64,000 nt of DNA from Ulota crispa (GCA_963920765.1 OY987243.1:11904001-11968000), one strand, 5' to 3'. Counted from the first letter of the stretch, positions 33,760-46,489 are shown. Numbers and translations: made by a program. The notes: generated from the letters alone by a model not told the origin.

Positions 33760-34460
33760 AATTTTGGAATCTTTTGAAGATCTTTTGGGATTTTTTTGTG
33801 AATCTTTAAGAATCTTCAAGAATCTTTTGGGAATCATTGAGAATCTTTTCAAGATTTTTAAGAATATGTAAGAATCTTTTTGAGATTTTAGAATCTTTGA
33901 GAATCTTTTAGGAATCTTCATGAATCTTTGGAAATCTTTCGGAATCTTTTCAAGTTTTTTTGGAATCTTAGAGAATGTTTGAGAACAATTGAGAATGTTT
34001 GAGAATCTTTGAGAATCTTTTAGGAATCTTTGAGAATCTTTGGAAATCTTTTCAAGTTTTTTTGGAATCTTTGAGAATGTTTGAGAACAATTGAGAATCT
34101 TTGAGAATCTTTGAGAATCTTTGAGAATCTTTGAGAATCTTTTAGGAATCTTTGAGAATCTTTGGGAATCTTTTCAAGTTTTTTTGGAATCTTTGAGAAT
34201 GTTTGAGAACAATTGAGAATCTTTGAGAATCTTTGAGAATCTTTGAGAATCTTTGGAATCTTTGAGAATCTTTTGGAATCTTTTCAAGTTTTTTTGGAAT
34301 CTTTGAGAATGTTTGAGAATGTTTGAGAACAATTGAGAATCTTTGAGAATCTTTGAGAATCTTTTTGGAATCTTTTTTGAAATTCAAAAAATCTTTGAAA
34401 ATCTCTAAGAATTTTCAAGAACCTTTTTGGAATCTTTGAGAATCTTTTTAAAATCTTTAT
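33760..34460. repeat. GAATCTTTGA decamer satellite with higher-order units
   Basis: Dozens of direct 10-bp units GAATCTTTGA. Four larger units of about 100-122 bp each start at CAAGTTTTTTTGGAATCTT (33951, 34053, 34175, 34285) and include GAGAATGTTTGAGAACAATT. The minus-strand open frames rich in KDSQRF and KILK are just translations of the repeat. Confidence 0.95.
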
Positions 34461-35304
34461 GGAATTTGTTAAAGTACTTCAAAATACTCATAGAAATAGA
34501 ATCTCTTAGACTGAATTAGAGTCCTTCAGGAATCTTTTTGTAAATCATCAAAATACTTTCAAAAAAACTATCACAATAGTTTAGGTTTGTTTTTGAAATC
34601 TTTCTAAAACCTTTTTGGACCTCATTAAATTTTTTTGAAGTTTTAAAAAGTAAAAGAAGTTTTCAAAAAAAAAGAATCTTTTAGAAGTTTGAGTGTACAT
34701 TGACTGGTTTTATTTTCTTTACTTTTCACAATTTGGTAAGATTTAAAATTAGCAACCTTTAAAGTCAAGTAAAAACATGACCATAATAACAAAAAACTCA
34801 ACAGTTTTTTGTTGATCTAGATACTTTTGGACACAACTTCACTAATTCAACAAAATTTTATATAAAAGTACAACATCTTGTTCTTTTAAATACCAAAATT
34901 TCTTTACAAACAAATATAAAAGATGCTCCTCAATTCTTTGAAGAAATCATAAATGTCCCTTAAGGATTAAAAGTACCAAAAATATCTTTGTGTTACATGA
35001 TAACCAAGTGTATAGTTTAATGCAAATTCTTACAAGAAACCAAAGGTGATCTTTACATTTCAAATAACACAAGGATATATTTAACATTTCAAAATAGAAG
35101 AGTTTTTTTATTAATTTTTCAAAATAATAGGAGTATAATTGATATTCCTACAAAAAATAAGGAATATATGTTTCACATATTTTTGGCGTAAACTTGATAT
35201 TTTGAAAGACTTAAAGGGTATTTTTAGTAATTTTCCTTTTATTACTAACCAAATGAATTAAAAAAAAACAATCTTATAAAATATTTTTATAAACTTTAAA
35301 AGAT
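34461..35304. repeat. AT-rich, with a decayed inverted-repeat element at about 34926-35247
   Basis: TCAATTCTTTGAAGAAATC near the left and TTGATATTTTGAAAGACTT near the right, with AAGGATATATTTAACATTTC in between, resemble the hairpin element at 62171-63664, but heavily diverged. Confidence 0.4.
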
Positions 35305-35716
35305 GGGAATTGATATGTGTACCACACTCTTCCAATTACTATACCACACCATGAGGTAAATTTTAAATTTCTACCATCAAAAAGCTGAATTTGAAAATTT
35401 TGAATTTAGATTTGGACTTAGAGACCATGGTATTGTCTAGAACCATAAAAAAAGTTGCAATTCAACAACACCCAATGAAAAAGTTTAGTTAGGGAGAAAA
35501 TTGTTAATTTTACTTTTGTTTGTAAAAAAAGATAAGCTTTTTCATTGGGTGTTGTTGAATTGCAACTTTTTTTATGGTCCTAGACAATATCATGGTCTCT
35601 AAGTCCAAATTTGAATTCAAAATTCTCAAACTCAAATTTTTGATGGTAGAAATCTAAAATTTACTCCAAGGGTGTGGTACAATAGTTCAAAGGGTGTGGT
35701 TCACATATTAATGCCC
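35305..35716. mobile_element. Foldback element, GGGAATTGATATGTG family, copy 2
   Basis: It begins GGGAATTGATATGTGTACCA and ends CACATATTAATGCCC. The inverted halves share AGAGACCATG, CAACACCCAATGAAAAAG and GATGGTAGAAATCTA with copy 1 at 5003-5393. Non-coding. Confidence 0.85.
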
Positions 35717-36209
35717 TTAAAAAATATCCAAAACTATTCAAAAGTCAATAGAATTTTGATTTTATAATTGCAAGGATTTAATTTTGTAACTTTTCACGAC
35801 TTCATGTTATTTGAAGCTATCAAACTATGGAGGCTATTTTAACAAAATAAGGTTCTTTTTACAAAAAAAGTAGCACTAAATAATAATTGTTAATGAATCC
35901 AACCTTTGCTTGCAACAATCCTTATGAGATTTGTGAATTCTAAAAAAAATTTATAAACAAAATCAAAAGAATGGAAATAAACAATTTATTTAAAATTTCT
36001 AAACACCTTCTCTGATTTTAGCTCATAACTTTTGATAAAAAGATTGAAATCCAAAAAAAATTGATGGAGGTGAAAGTAAAATACATTTACCAACTTTTCT
36101 AAGTTCTAAGTTTTTTGAAAAAAAATCCTTTAATGGGCGGAAATAGCCTCCAAAGTCTACTGGATTACTAAAGACATGAACATTTAATGTACAAATAGAA
36201 TCAAGATAT

Positions 36210-36350
36210 TATTGTATGCATGTGCATTTGCACATTCTCTAGTGGTTTTGAGAATGTGCTAAGGTTGTGGAGTGTGAGAGGAGAGGTGGAGAGTTCAAAC
36301 CCCGCTATTGGCAACTGCCCAGGAGGAGTTCGGGCAGCTGCCCATCCCCC
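36210..36350 (+). repeat. Possible tRNA-derived SINE-like segment (weak)
   Basis: TCTCTAGTGGTTTTGAGAA resembles an A box, and GAGAGTTCAAACCCCGC about 60 bp later resembles a tRNA B box. No cloverleaf can be folded and no poly(A) tail or target duplication was seen. Confidence 0.2.
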
Positions 36351-36595
36351 TAAAAAGTTCACATTTTCGTAAAATAATAACAAATTCTATGAAAAAAAAA
36401 TTTAAAAATGAAAAGAAATTGAATTGAACAACATAAAATACGTAATAGAAATCAACAACAAATTAATAGAAAACTGTAAATAATCAACAGAAAATCAACA
36501 GAAAAGTACCCAAATCAACTTGACCAAATTCACAGAAAAAATCAACAGTTTTTTGTTGAAATTCTGTTGATTTTGTGCTGAATTTTCTACTAGTG

Positions 36596-37679
36596 TAAAT
36601 GAAAGAGCATTTATGTATGAAGTCTAATATCAGAAGACAATTTGTATACAAGCAATTTATCCTTTTATCACTATGCCTTAATTCAAGCATTAATTAAAAA
36701 TTTCTACAATAAACCAAAAGTCATGATTATGGTATTATCTGAAAGATAATCAAGTCAAGGTTTTGTATCAAGTTCCAAATTCCTAAATGAGTGAAGTATA
36801 AGTTAGTTAGCAAGGTTTCAATGAGATAAGGTCAAGGTTATGCTCAAATTCAAAATTGTGGTCTGTTATCACTTCCTTAGAGATTTTTGTTGTCAAACAT
36901 GATCATATTTTCTCATTTTCATCTTTGGACTTCTTCCTTCTCTTGGCCTCTATGGTCATCCATAAGTGCTAACTTAGTTGACAAATTTCATTTGTTTTTG
37001 GTATTTTGCAATTGACATTACTATAGCTAAGGCGTTGGGGTAGTAAATTGTATGTCTAACTAAGATCTTTAGAGCTAATACACTACATCTTTTGCAAATT
37101 TTGATCAAATGAAAAAAAATTGCACTAATAGTAAAAGATTGTAAGACCTTTCTTGAATACTTGTAAACCTAATTTGAAACTAAACCCTAAAGGATATGAA
37201 TTTTTGAAGATGAAGAAGTCCTAATAGGGGCGGAGTGATAATAGGGTAAACTACTTGTAAAGTGTTTTAGACCAGGACAAAAAGTCATAGTCTTTTTTTA
37301 TAATTTTCTCAAGCAATCAATATTTTTACCAAATCTAAAACTAATTATATATTTGAAAAGCTTAGAAAAAGGAGTAAATTTTGTTAAAGTTTGACATAAA
37401 TCTAATTAGGGAAGTGTTAGAAAAAAAAATTTGAAAAAAACATCCACTTACAATTTAAATGCTTTTAAAATCACTACTAGTTTGTCAACAAATTACCACC
37501 AATATACAATAGAACTCCTCTAAACTAATATCCTCTAAACTAATTTCTCACATGTTCCAACACTACCCACCCCACTATAACCTCCATAAATTAGTGTACC
37601 CACCCAATCCCAAGCATAATTATTAATTTAGAGAAGTTCTACTATATTCTCAATCTATTCTCAATGTACAATATGCTTG
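36596..37679. other. AT-rich intergenic, nothing seen
   Basis: No gene or repeat family member recognised. Confidence 0.5.
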
Positions 37680-37683
37680 TTAA

Positions 37684-38197
37684 CCCCTAAATGCCCAATT
37701 GATCATTTTTTGGTTGCTACCCTTTTTTTGGGCTGCCCAAGATGAAAAAATAAAGTATACTTTCATATAGGAAAGCAAGTCTACTTTCCAACCCATTTTT
37801 GAATCATGTCAATCCAAGTTAAACTCCACCAAGGAGAATTTTTCAAAGACAAACACTTCAATATTTGCTAGTGTTATAAAATTTACTATTTTGAGAAACT
37901 AATGATGTTCTCTTCTTCAAAAAAAAACAGTTTTTACTTTTAGGATAGAATGTCAAATTTAAACCTATCATACCAAATTTTGTATTTCATGAATTATTTT
38001 GATGAATATTAAATGGTAAATGCTTCTAAAATTCATTAATAAAGAGTGCAAAACATTTTTTGAAATTTTGACCGTATTGATAATTACTAAACATCATGAT
38101 TCTTGTTTTCTCTTTTGGAGCAACCTTCATCAAAGTTACAAAAGTAATGTTTTATAATGGATCTATGTTTTGCCCTTACCCCTTGGGCGTTAAGGGG
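37684..38197. mobile_element. TTAA-family element (514 bp)
   Basis: It starts CCCCTAAATGCCCAATTGAT and ends CTTGGGCGTTAAGGGG, with TTAA on both sides (37680-37683 and 38198-38201). The right end also has an internal TTAA immediately before the last four G. Non-coding. Confidence 0.75.
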
Positions 38198-38201
38198 TTA
38201 A

Positions 38202-39916
38202 GTTGAGACAATTTCAAGCTCTAAAAGGCAGTTAAAAGCCACAAAGATGTTGATGATGTTGATAAAAGTTGATAAATATGGCATACTCATCTGTGCAATG
38301 TTGCATTTGACATCAATTAAAAGCATGCAATAAGAATAATACACTTTCAAATTTTAATTCATTTTACCCTTCTTAGCAAGCTTTTCAAACATGTAATCAC
38401 TTTTAAATTTGATGAAGAATTGAATGTATAGGAGGGGTTTGAAAAAGGACTATGACGTTATATCTAGGACTCTACTACAAGGAATCTCATCTTAACTTAA
38501 CATTTGACTCCTTTATGTTTCAAACTCATTAGTCAATGTTGTTTGGGTTCAAACCCCAATTTTGGATGAACTAAAAACCCTTTGGTTTTGGCAAGAATTT
38601 CAAGCCATATACATCATGAAGATATGGCTAGAAAGGTTTTAACTTTCAAACTTCTAAAATACAACAAGCAACATTAGGAAGCATGAAAAAATGGACTGAA
38701 TCTTTTATTTATATGTATTTATCCATAAAATGAATTATTGTTAATAGTAATCACCCAAAAATTTGAGAAATCTAACTTGTTTTTTGAGAGGGATTTGGCA
38801 ATCCCATCTATTTCTTTATCCAATTTTCACTAATGTCAAAATGAGGTAATATTTTGATTAAAATTCACCCAAAAAAATTAGCAGCTTGGTAGGCTAGGAG
38901 GCACTCCCAAGTTGCATCTAGAAGATGCCAAGTTCAATCATTATCACCATAGAGGTTGTTCACTCATTAGAGATAAAGTATGAAAGAAACATGATTTCCT
39001 CATCTTCGTTTTTAAAACAAAGACATAATTTTTAACCTTTGATTTTATAAATACCATTTCCTAAATTTTGCATTGGTCAAATGCATTTTGCATTGAAATC
39101 CTTCTAAAACAAAAACATTTGAGTTTCAAAAAGCAATTGACAACTCTTGGTATTTAACTTTGACTAATATTTTGTCTTTGTAGCCCATGATCTTTTTTTT
39201 TTACTTTGAAGTTGTCATGCTACGTTGTTTCTTGCATGGTTGTAAGAAAACCAAGAGCATAAACATTGAGTTCAATGTAAATGGATCACAAAGGTACGTG
39301 TAGCTTTTGTATCTTCTATAACTTTATGACTAGGCTTTCAAAATGAATTTAGGAATGTTTCTTAGGCCGGATAGTTGACCAAGAGAATTGATCGTGCAAA
39401 TGTTTTGGACATGACCCTTGATGCTGTGTAAAGACCCTCAATGGCACCACTTTCCTTATATTCTTCCAACCCAAACAATATAAAATAAAAACAAATAAAA
39501 ATCCCTATGTACAAACTAGTAACCCCCTGAAAACTACAATCATCAATTGAGGTACCTCTGGCTTTGCATTGAAGTCCATTTGTTGCAGCACGGCTCTTAA
39601 GAGCCGCTTTACATGAGGAGTCGAGCCTATCAAAACTTGGGGTTGTTTGTTCCAAAATATTAACACATAAGTTCTCAAGAATAATATCAAACACTCATTA
39701 AAATAAGAATAAAATGTAGACCTTTTCTCTTGTATTCATCAACTTTGTGATCCAAAAGTGGACGCCATCGTTATGAGCCTTAAATTTTTTCTAAAGAAAG
39801 ACAACAAAGGAGTTGTAGTAGAGTTGTTGAGATTTCAATCACATCATATACTGTTGTTTGAAAATATTCACTTATATAATCAGGAAATTGTGTTTTACTG
39901 AAATCAAACAATGGAT
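38202..39916. other. AT-rich intergenic, nothing convincing
   Basis: A 110-codon minus-strand frame at 39362-39694 has no recognisable protein character. No terminal repeats were seen. Confidence 0.45.
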
Positions 39917-39920
39917 TCAA

Positions 39921-40801
39921 CCCTTAGAGGATCATTGTCCCCTTGGAGGATAAATGGGATTTTAGGCATGTACCTATAACTAAATTACTTTGAGTAATAT
40001 TTTGAAACTTTTATGGAAGATGTGGAACTTAAAGATCTATGTGGGCATCTAATTTTTTCTTCATTCCAACATTTATTGAAGAAGTTAAGCAAGGATTATC
40101 AAAATTAGGGGAAGAGGGGCAATTTGAGCAAGGCCTCTCCTTTGTAAGTAGGTGTTGACTCCAAAGAGGGTCAACCCTTCCGAGCGCAATGTGTGGACAC
40201 TTGGGCAAAGGGGAGTGGAGTGGAAGGAGTCTGTCTTGGGGGACTCCCAATCCTCCATTCCTTTTGCCCCTTGTAAATTTTGGTATTTTATTTTTTTAAG
40301 CGGTTTATGCATGTGTTTGTTTTTATTTTTATTTTGTTTCCAAATTATATTCAAAATTCTAGATTTTACTTAAATCCTCCAATTTTTCCTAGTGTACTTG
40401 CAAATATCATGACCTTTGGGCATTCAAGGGTTTTTAAAGTATGTTTTACACCTCCAATTCATTTGAAAATTCTCCCACACATACCTAGCTTGGTCTTCTA
40501 CATGGAGCAACTAAACCTCAATTTTGTTTAGAGTAATTTTTTTTCTATAGGAGCAATCAAAGGCTTTTGAAGTATTGAGCAAGAAGGAAAAAAGAAAATC
40601 TTCACTTTAGATGTCAATATCTCACTCCTCTCCATCTGAAATGAGCTGATTTTTTCCACAAGTACCTTGCATAGCCTAGAGGAAGACTTTATGATTGGAT
40701 TTGTTTTTTTAAACATTATTTCCTACCTTTCTACTCAATTCCTTGAAAGTGGCAATTTTCAATGACTTTTACAAAGAAATGAAGGCTTGGTCCTTCACGG
40801 A
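39921..40801. mobile_element. TTAA-family element, long subfamily (881 bp)
   Basis: The left end CCCTTAGAGGATCATTGTCC follows a decayed TCAA. The right end GGCTTGGTCCTTCACGGA is followed by TTAA (40802-40805). The body is the inverted equivalent of 59356-60327; both carry the segment around TTTTGCCCCTTGTAAA, and AGTGGCAATTTTCAATGACT against its inverse. It shares CATGTACCTATAACTAAATT with the foldback copy at 13948. Confidence 0.78.
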
Positions 40802-40805
40802 TTAA

Positions 40806-42084
40806 GTTTATTAATTAGCCTCTACAATTCTTGCCTTTAGATCCTTGTCAAACATTTTCCTTTCTTGTAGCATTAATGCATTTTACAAATTCTAGAACTT
40901 GAATTCTATTGTAAAGGTCTTGGAGATTGGTTTTAGCATTTGAGCTTATTACAAGCAAGGATTGAGACATGCTGACCCTTCATAACAATCTCAACTCCTA
41001 CTGCAAAGCATCCTTGAGAATGTCAAGATGTTTTGATTGTCCTATTCAGGTAACACGATTTCTCAAAAAAAAATATTCTACAATTGAATGGGAGAGTTTT
41101 TGAAATTTAAACAAAAGAAGAACAAATACAAATTTAAAATTTGAAGTTGAGGTGTTTTGTACAAGTACCTGGTCATTTTGAGATAATTGCTAGAAAATTA
41201 GATAATTATCAAAACTAATTGCCCAAAGCATCTCTCTATTTTGGCACAATTTGATTGGAGGGTAGCTTAGACAATTATATGCCAAAAACCTGTGTAAACA
41301 AACTACTTGCATTCTTGGATCACACAATCGTATACGTATCCACTTTAAGAATCAAGTTGGATGCAACCACTTATGTCGAATGATCAACTTGCTACTACAT
41401 AACTTGGATGCTATCTAGCACATGACATTGGACATTACAATCAATAAAAAGCCTCAGAGACATACGCTCAATAGCAAAGATGATGTACCTCAACATCATG
41501 AATTCAAATTCCATATGCAAGTCCACTCATAGTGCACCACATTAACATTGATGTTGATAGCACAAAGTTTAGGATGACCTACACTCAACCTTCTCTAAGT
41601 AAGGATATATTTAATAAATGACAAATTTCTTGATTCTTCTAAAAACCTCTCATGTTACATATGCAAACAGCTTCCACATGTCAAGTTGTGAACACATATC
41701 AAAGTGCAGTTAGAAGCCCATTTGTCCTTTGAGGTTAAGCAATCAAAGATGGTTGCGAATAAGAAGGACCGTGCAAACACCCAATATTCTCCAACATCAT
41801 TAAAGCAAGAATACACTCGGATTCCTGCTTTGACGATATAATATTAATACCCCTCCAAGGACATCATCATCATCCTTCAGACGCAAAGCGGCCTTTACAG
41901 AATCAGATAATGTGGACTTCCAAACAATGATCCCAACTCTGATTATTATAAGAGTATCTGTTCCCACACTAGCCAAATTTGACGCGCTATAGACTACATT
42001 TATTTTGTTGAAGAGCCCTCCAAACTCTTATCCGCAACAAATTGGATTATTTGCACATACGTGTTTGTGGGTCCACAATGGAAA
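40806..42084. other. AT-rich intergenic, nothing convincing
   Basis: No complete gene or terminal repeat recognised. A slightly less AT-rich patch at 41840-41960 could be an old gene fragment but shows no clear frame. Confidence 0.4.
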
Positions 42085-42385
42085 ATTGAACTGGGGAACG
42101 CTAAATCCTGAGCAGGAATCCATGAGCCGTCCGTGAGCCTAGTTTTTTTTTTTTTTTTTTTTTTTGTCAAAATATTAAATTTCACCTATGGATGTGTACA
42201 TAGTATGGATGTGTACATAAGACCTTATAATTGTACATTTTATAAGTTTATCTCCTGAAAACTTGGTGCTTTTTTAGTTTTTTCATTAATTTTGAGCTCA
42301 AAATTGGTTCTTGGTCACAAAATCTTGGCTCACCGCTCATGAGCTTACAATTTTACGCTCACAAAATAGCCTTGTCCAACTTTAG
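42085..42385. repeat. Dispersed repeat (copy A) with a poly-T tract
   Basis: It shares CTGAGCAGGAATCCATGAGC, TTTTTTGTCAAAATA, ACATAAGACCTTATAATTGT and CCGCTCATGAGCTTAC with the segment at 47468-47735. A run of about 24 T at 42141-42164 sits where the other copy has a short T-run. No terminal structure was identified. Confidence 0.65.
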
Positions 42386-43063
42386 CTTCTTTTACAAACA
42401 AGAGAAAAAATGATGATTTGCCACCTATGCTAAGGTTGGTCAATTACATCCTCCATTGTGGTTTTATAAGAAATCAGAATTTTTGAATTCAAATGTCAAT
42501 TCAAAATTCCCTAACTCATTCTCCTAACGGTAAATATTTAAACTCTTACATTTTTTTGCAAATGAAAAAATAAGCACTATTTCACCTTGTCCCCACATTG
42601 ACATATATGCAATAAACTAAGTTGTCCCCCATCTTCACTCACCAAATGTGTCTCACAAATAGTTAATTGACCAATCGCTATGTAGAGTATAGGATAATAC
42701 TCACTAATCTTAGGATGAATAGTGATTCCAAGAGTTAGTGCTTCACAAGCTAGGATTGCATGCCACAAGAATATTTTAAATGATCCAAACTCCAAAGCAC
42801 TTATCATTTAAGTATGCCAAATGTCAAACCCTTAGCACGTAAGGGTGCAAATGCTATAATTAGCTCAATTGATAGTGACAATGCCAATAAAAATAAGAAA
42901 ACCAAAAAGAAAAACCAAAACCAAAAAACACAAAATCCCCCAACTAGCAAACAAAACAAAACCAAATAAAATAAAAACCCATAAAAATAAATACAAAAAA
43001 TGGCTAAATGTGCTAAAAGTTTAATTGTTAATTTTTAAGTAGTTAAAATTGCTAAGAGCATTG
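42386..43063. other. AT-rich intergenic, nothing seen
   Basis: Includes an A-rich tract at 42890-43000 (AAAACCAAAACCAAAAAACA type). No gene recognised. Confidence 0.45.
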
Positions 43064-43476
43064 AACACCATATTAGGTAAATCGGGGAAAACAAAGGGAC
43101 CATTCTGTACTCCGTTTTAATCTTACATATAATGAATGAAAGACATAGCTATTAACGCATTATTCATTAAATTGGGAAAAAGTGACATTTTGGGACTTTT
43201 GGATTTTATGTTTTTTCAAGAGTATTCAATGAATACTCTTCAAAAAATATAGAATCCAAAAGTCCCAAAATGTCACCTTTTCCCAATTTAATGAATAACG
43301 CGTTTATTGCTCAAAGTTACAATTATCAAAGTTCTTGAAGACAATCATTGAGACTTCACTATTGTGCAAGAAAATGCAAGTTTGATTTTTTGTAACATGT
43401 TAAAATGTACATAATGGCAGAAATAATAATAAGTCCCATAATATATCATTTTTCCCAATTTACCTAATATGGTGTT
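43064..43476. mobile_element. Inverted-repeat element with a nested perfect-type hairpin
   Basis: The outer ends AACACCATATTAGGTAAAT and ATTTACCTAATATGGTGTT are inverted copies. Non-coding, 413 bp, with the hairpin at 43151-43306 off-centre. Confidence 0.82.
43151..43306. repeat. 156-bp hairpin with stems of about 75 bp
   Basis: The left stem includes ATTCATTAAATTGGGAAAA, GTGACATTTTGGGACTTTTG and AAGAGTATTC. The right stem is their inverse, GAATACTCTT, CAAAAGTCCCAAAATGTCAC, TTTTCCCAATTTAATGAAT. The loop is only a base or two, with few mismatches. Confidence 0.92.
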
Positions 43477-45247
43477 GACTGCTAAATGTGCTAGAGGTTC
43501 CATTTTCTAGTGAAGACTTCACCACTTACAAAAAGAAATTTTCTGGTTTCTAGGTTGCTAAATTTAGCGGTAACTGCAAACACTGTTCGGGACACTGCTG
43601 GAGGTTGAAGAATTAAAACGCATTAATTTACTTGGAAAACACATATGAGCACATTTCATTTCACAAAGAACTGCTGGAATATATTGATATTATTTACATT
43701 TAATGCTCGTGACTTTACCAAACTTTTTGCATATATATAGAGCACTGGTTTATTTTTTCACTTGTATTATAAACACTTGTGTTTATAAATAAAAAATTAA
43801 TATTTAGGACAATTTAATCTAAGCTTTGGGTTGCACTAGGTCCCTTCATGTATTGGAGGATTTATTTGTAATGCAAAAACTCTTAGCTCCAAGGGTTTCA
43901 TAATTCTTAAAAGAATTTGACATAGATGTTCACAAATCAATTACAAGTGAAAGGGTAAAGGTGAGTGTCCACAAACCATCAAAATTGAAAGAATATTTCT
44001 GTACAAGTACGTTGTTTGCCTTGATTTCATTACATTGTTCCATTAAAAAAAAAGCGGATTTTAAATTCCCAAATATTACTTCGTGAAAATGAGAAGTTAT
44101 TTGGTCAAAACAAGCCTTTATTCCCTTACCAAAGAGCACGGTGTTTAAATTTGGAATGATCAATGAATGTAAACACAACCTTAAAACTTGGTTTTTGTAG
44201 ATTTAGCCACGTGTTACTAGATTTATTGTGTTAGTCCTTTAGAATTTGTTTGATGCAGATCTCCAAAAATGATACTTTATAACTCAATTATTACCAGTTT
44301 CCTATACCTTCAAAAATGAATGTTTTCATTTCCAAATATGATACTTTCAAAAATAGTTTCAAAGATAAATTATGATGAAATGTCTTCAAATACTATCATA
44401 ATCAAATTCAACCCTACACATGTAAAGGAAAAAATCTTATGAAAATGATTAACTTTCATCCTAGAGTCAAGTTTAGAAGGAAATTTGAAACATGCATTTC
44501 AACTTTTATTGATAAACATGAATGAGTCATGAGAACAATAGTGGATCTCAATGTATGAATAATCTATGGGTCATTTTTACAACACTAATAAAAAAGTTGT
44601 CATTTAATTATTTTTTAAAATTACACTTTAAAACTCAATTCCACACATTTTTTTGAAATCCAAAGTATCTCCTTGTCCTCCTTCAAGGATTTGAAGCACT
44701 TTGTTCATCATTCTTACAAGAGATTAATGTGGAAGCACCTATAGTCAACAATGCCGCATACCCAACCAATACGGTGTGTTATTTCCAATATGAGTAAGGA
44801 TAGGTGCTTTGGAATGTGTTTTTTTGTCCTTTTCAAGGTTGAGACCAGCTAAGTTATGCCATGTGTTCCAAAGTGAAATAGGAAATAATGAGCGGAAAGT
44901 AGTTTGACTATTATTAAAATTACATGAGTGTAGAGGTTGACAATGAGTTCAAAGCATTTTTGGACTCCCAAAATTTCATGTAACTTTGGTTTTGCATATA
45001 AAATTATGAAAATTTTGCAATTCCAATGTTTCTTATCTTCCCTCTTTGTAGTTTGTTGCAGAAGTGCTAGGTTATCGGGGTGTGGGTGCTTCCACCTTAG
45101 AGGTAACGACAAACTTTCAGACACCTTACACAGCATGTCAGATTTTGACTTCAAACCATTGGAAACCTTCAAAGGAATAAAGACTGCAAGGCTATTGCTT
45201 TAGAACATTACGAATGGGGGCTACGTTATTGCGTTTGAAAAGATTTA
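43477..45247. other. AT-rich intergenic, nothing convincing
   Basis: A frame ending near 45203 (GNDKLSDTLHSMSDFDFKPL) has a protein-like look but no neighbours, no splice context I trust and no recognised family. Confidence 0.4.
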
Positions 45248-45251
45248 TTAA

Positions 45252-46171
45252 CCCTAAAGGACCATTGTCCCTATGAAGGACAAATGGGATTTTGGGCAGG
45301 TACCTATGGTTTCAATTTTTGTCCTAATTTTTTGAAACTTTTTTTGAAGATAGGAAAACACATTAGCTTTTGGAGAATTTAATTTTTATTCCAATTGATG
45401 CTAGGGAGCAAAAGTTATGCCCAAATAAGCACAAATTTGGGGGCTAGGGGCAGCAAAAAAAATTCTTATAAAAATTTGAAAAAAAAATTTAATTTATTTT
45501 TCTTATAGATTATATTTTTGTCTACATCTGAAGTTTTGATTCATTCCATTTGGACTAGTTATGAGAAAGTTATGGACAATCTTGTTTTTCGGGCAACTCA
45601 AGCATCTTCTTGAAAAAATAACTTGTAAACTTCATTTTTGAATGTAGGTTTAACATTTTTTCAAAAGAAATTGTTGGAGAGGGTGAAATTTGCTTTCTAG
45701 AACAATCCTACCATTGGGATTATTGCATTTCAATTCCATTGCAGGGTTACTAGCAATTTAAGTTTTTGTTCAATCTCATACCTTCTTCTACCTAATGTTT
45801 TTTTAAAGAATGAAAATTAAGTATTCTTTTTCCAAATTTTTTCCCAAGATTCTCAACTCAACCTCCCACTATGCAAAAATAGGATTCCAACCTTTGTTGC
45901 GCAAAAATTTTAAGTTAAAAATGTTCAAAGTTAAAAAATCTAGTCAAGCAAGGTGCAAAAAAAGTTTTTTTTACACTTTAAATGCATATATCTTCCAATC
46001 TGTGTGGTCAAAGTTCTTGGGTTTTGCATGACACATTCTTATAGTAGTCTAGCACAAGACCCTATGATCAAATATGCAAAATGCCTGATTTTCAAACTTT
46101 TTTACTCTTTGCCATAGAGGTGGCAGTTTTGAGTGTCTTTTGACAAAATAAAGGCCATGGTCCTTTAGGGG
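45252..46171. mobile_element. TTAA-family element, long subfamily (920 bp)
   Basis: CCCTAAAGGACCATTGTCCC at the left and CATGGTCCTTTAGGGG at the right, with TTAA at 45248-45251 and 46172-46175. Inside, GACAAATGGGATTTTGGGCA and GGTGGCAGTTTTGAGTGTCT link it to the copies at 39921 and 59356. Non-coding. An AGGTAGG MITE lies immediately at its right border. Confidence 0.82.
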
Positions 46172-46174
46172 TTA

Positions 46175-46489
46175 AGGTATGTACACCCATAAGTGTCAAA
46201 CTAAGGGTTTTGAACATGATGAGTATTAATAAATAGCTAGCAAATTATATGATCCTATTAGGAACTGAAAAAGATTCAGTTTGCACTTTTGAATGTATTA
46301 TTTGGATATAGTGAGAATAAGTTGTGAATTTTTAAAGAGCAAATTGCCATTGCACCCATAACCACTTTCAAGATTTCATGTTCACATATGTTGTACATCT
46401 TTGTCATGACATCTATTCACTTCCACAGATTTTCCAACATTTCAGAGGTGACAATTATGGGACAGTGACGCTTATGGGTGTACATACCT
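46175..46489. mobile_element. AGGTAGG-family MITE, copy 4
   Basis: The ends are AGGTATGTACACCCATAAG and CTTATGGGTGTACATACCT, perfect inverse of one another, with TA at 46173-46174 and 46490-46491. The body matches copies 1-3. The shared change of the tip (AGGTATGTAC for AGGTAGGAAC) at both ends suggests paired change or a sub-lineage. It inserted next to, or into, the TTAA at the end of the element 45252-46171. Confidence 0.92.

Larger units (their letters stand above)
33606..36595. mobile_element. Putative non-autonomous CACTA-type element
   Basis: On the minus strand the right border reads CACTAGTAGAAAATTCAGC, close to CACTA-element termini. The left border reads ACTAATTAGTAAAAAACTCC, a much weaker match. 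Both sides carry subterminal copies of the same motif in opposite senses (AACAGAAAACCAACAG and AATCAACAGAAAATCAACAG; also CAACAGTTTTTTGTTGA at 34800 and 36545), as CACTA elements do. It carries the satellite at 33760-34460 and other elements but no transposase. The left end is uncertain. Confidence 0.35.

Noticed and set aside
33688-34387. Lys/Asp/Ser-rich minus-strand frames
   Set aside because: They are translations of the decamer satellite, not genes.
33760-34460. CRISPR-like regular repetition
   Set aside because: Units are 10 bp, directly abutting, with no unique spacers, in plant-type DNA; this is a satellite.
36210-36350. tRNA gene
   Set aside because: Only A-box and B-box resemblance; no acceptor stem or cloverleaf can be formed.
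39362-39694. 110-codon minus-strand frame
   Set aside because: No conserved motifs or splice context; isolated in AT-rich DNA.
42085-42385. Retroposed sequence with poly(A) on the minus strand
   Set aside because: The other copy of this repeat has the same sequence on both sides of a shorter T-run, so the tract is an internal expansion rather than a tail.
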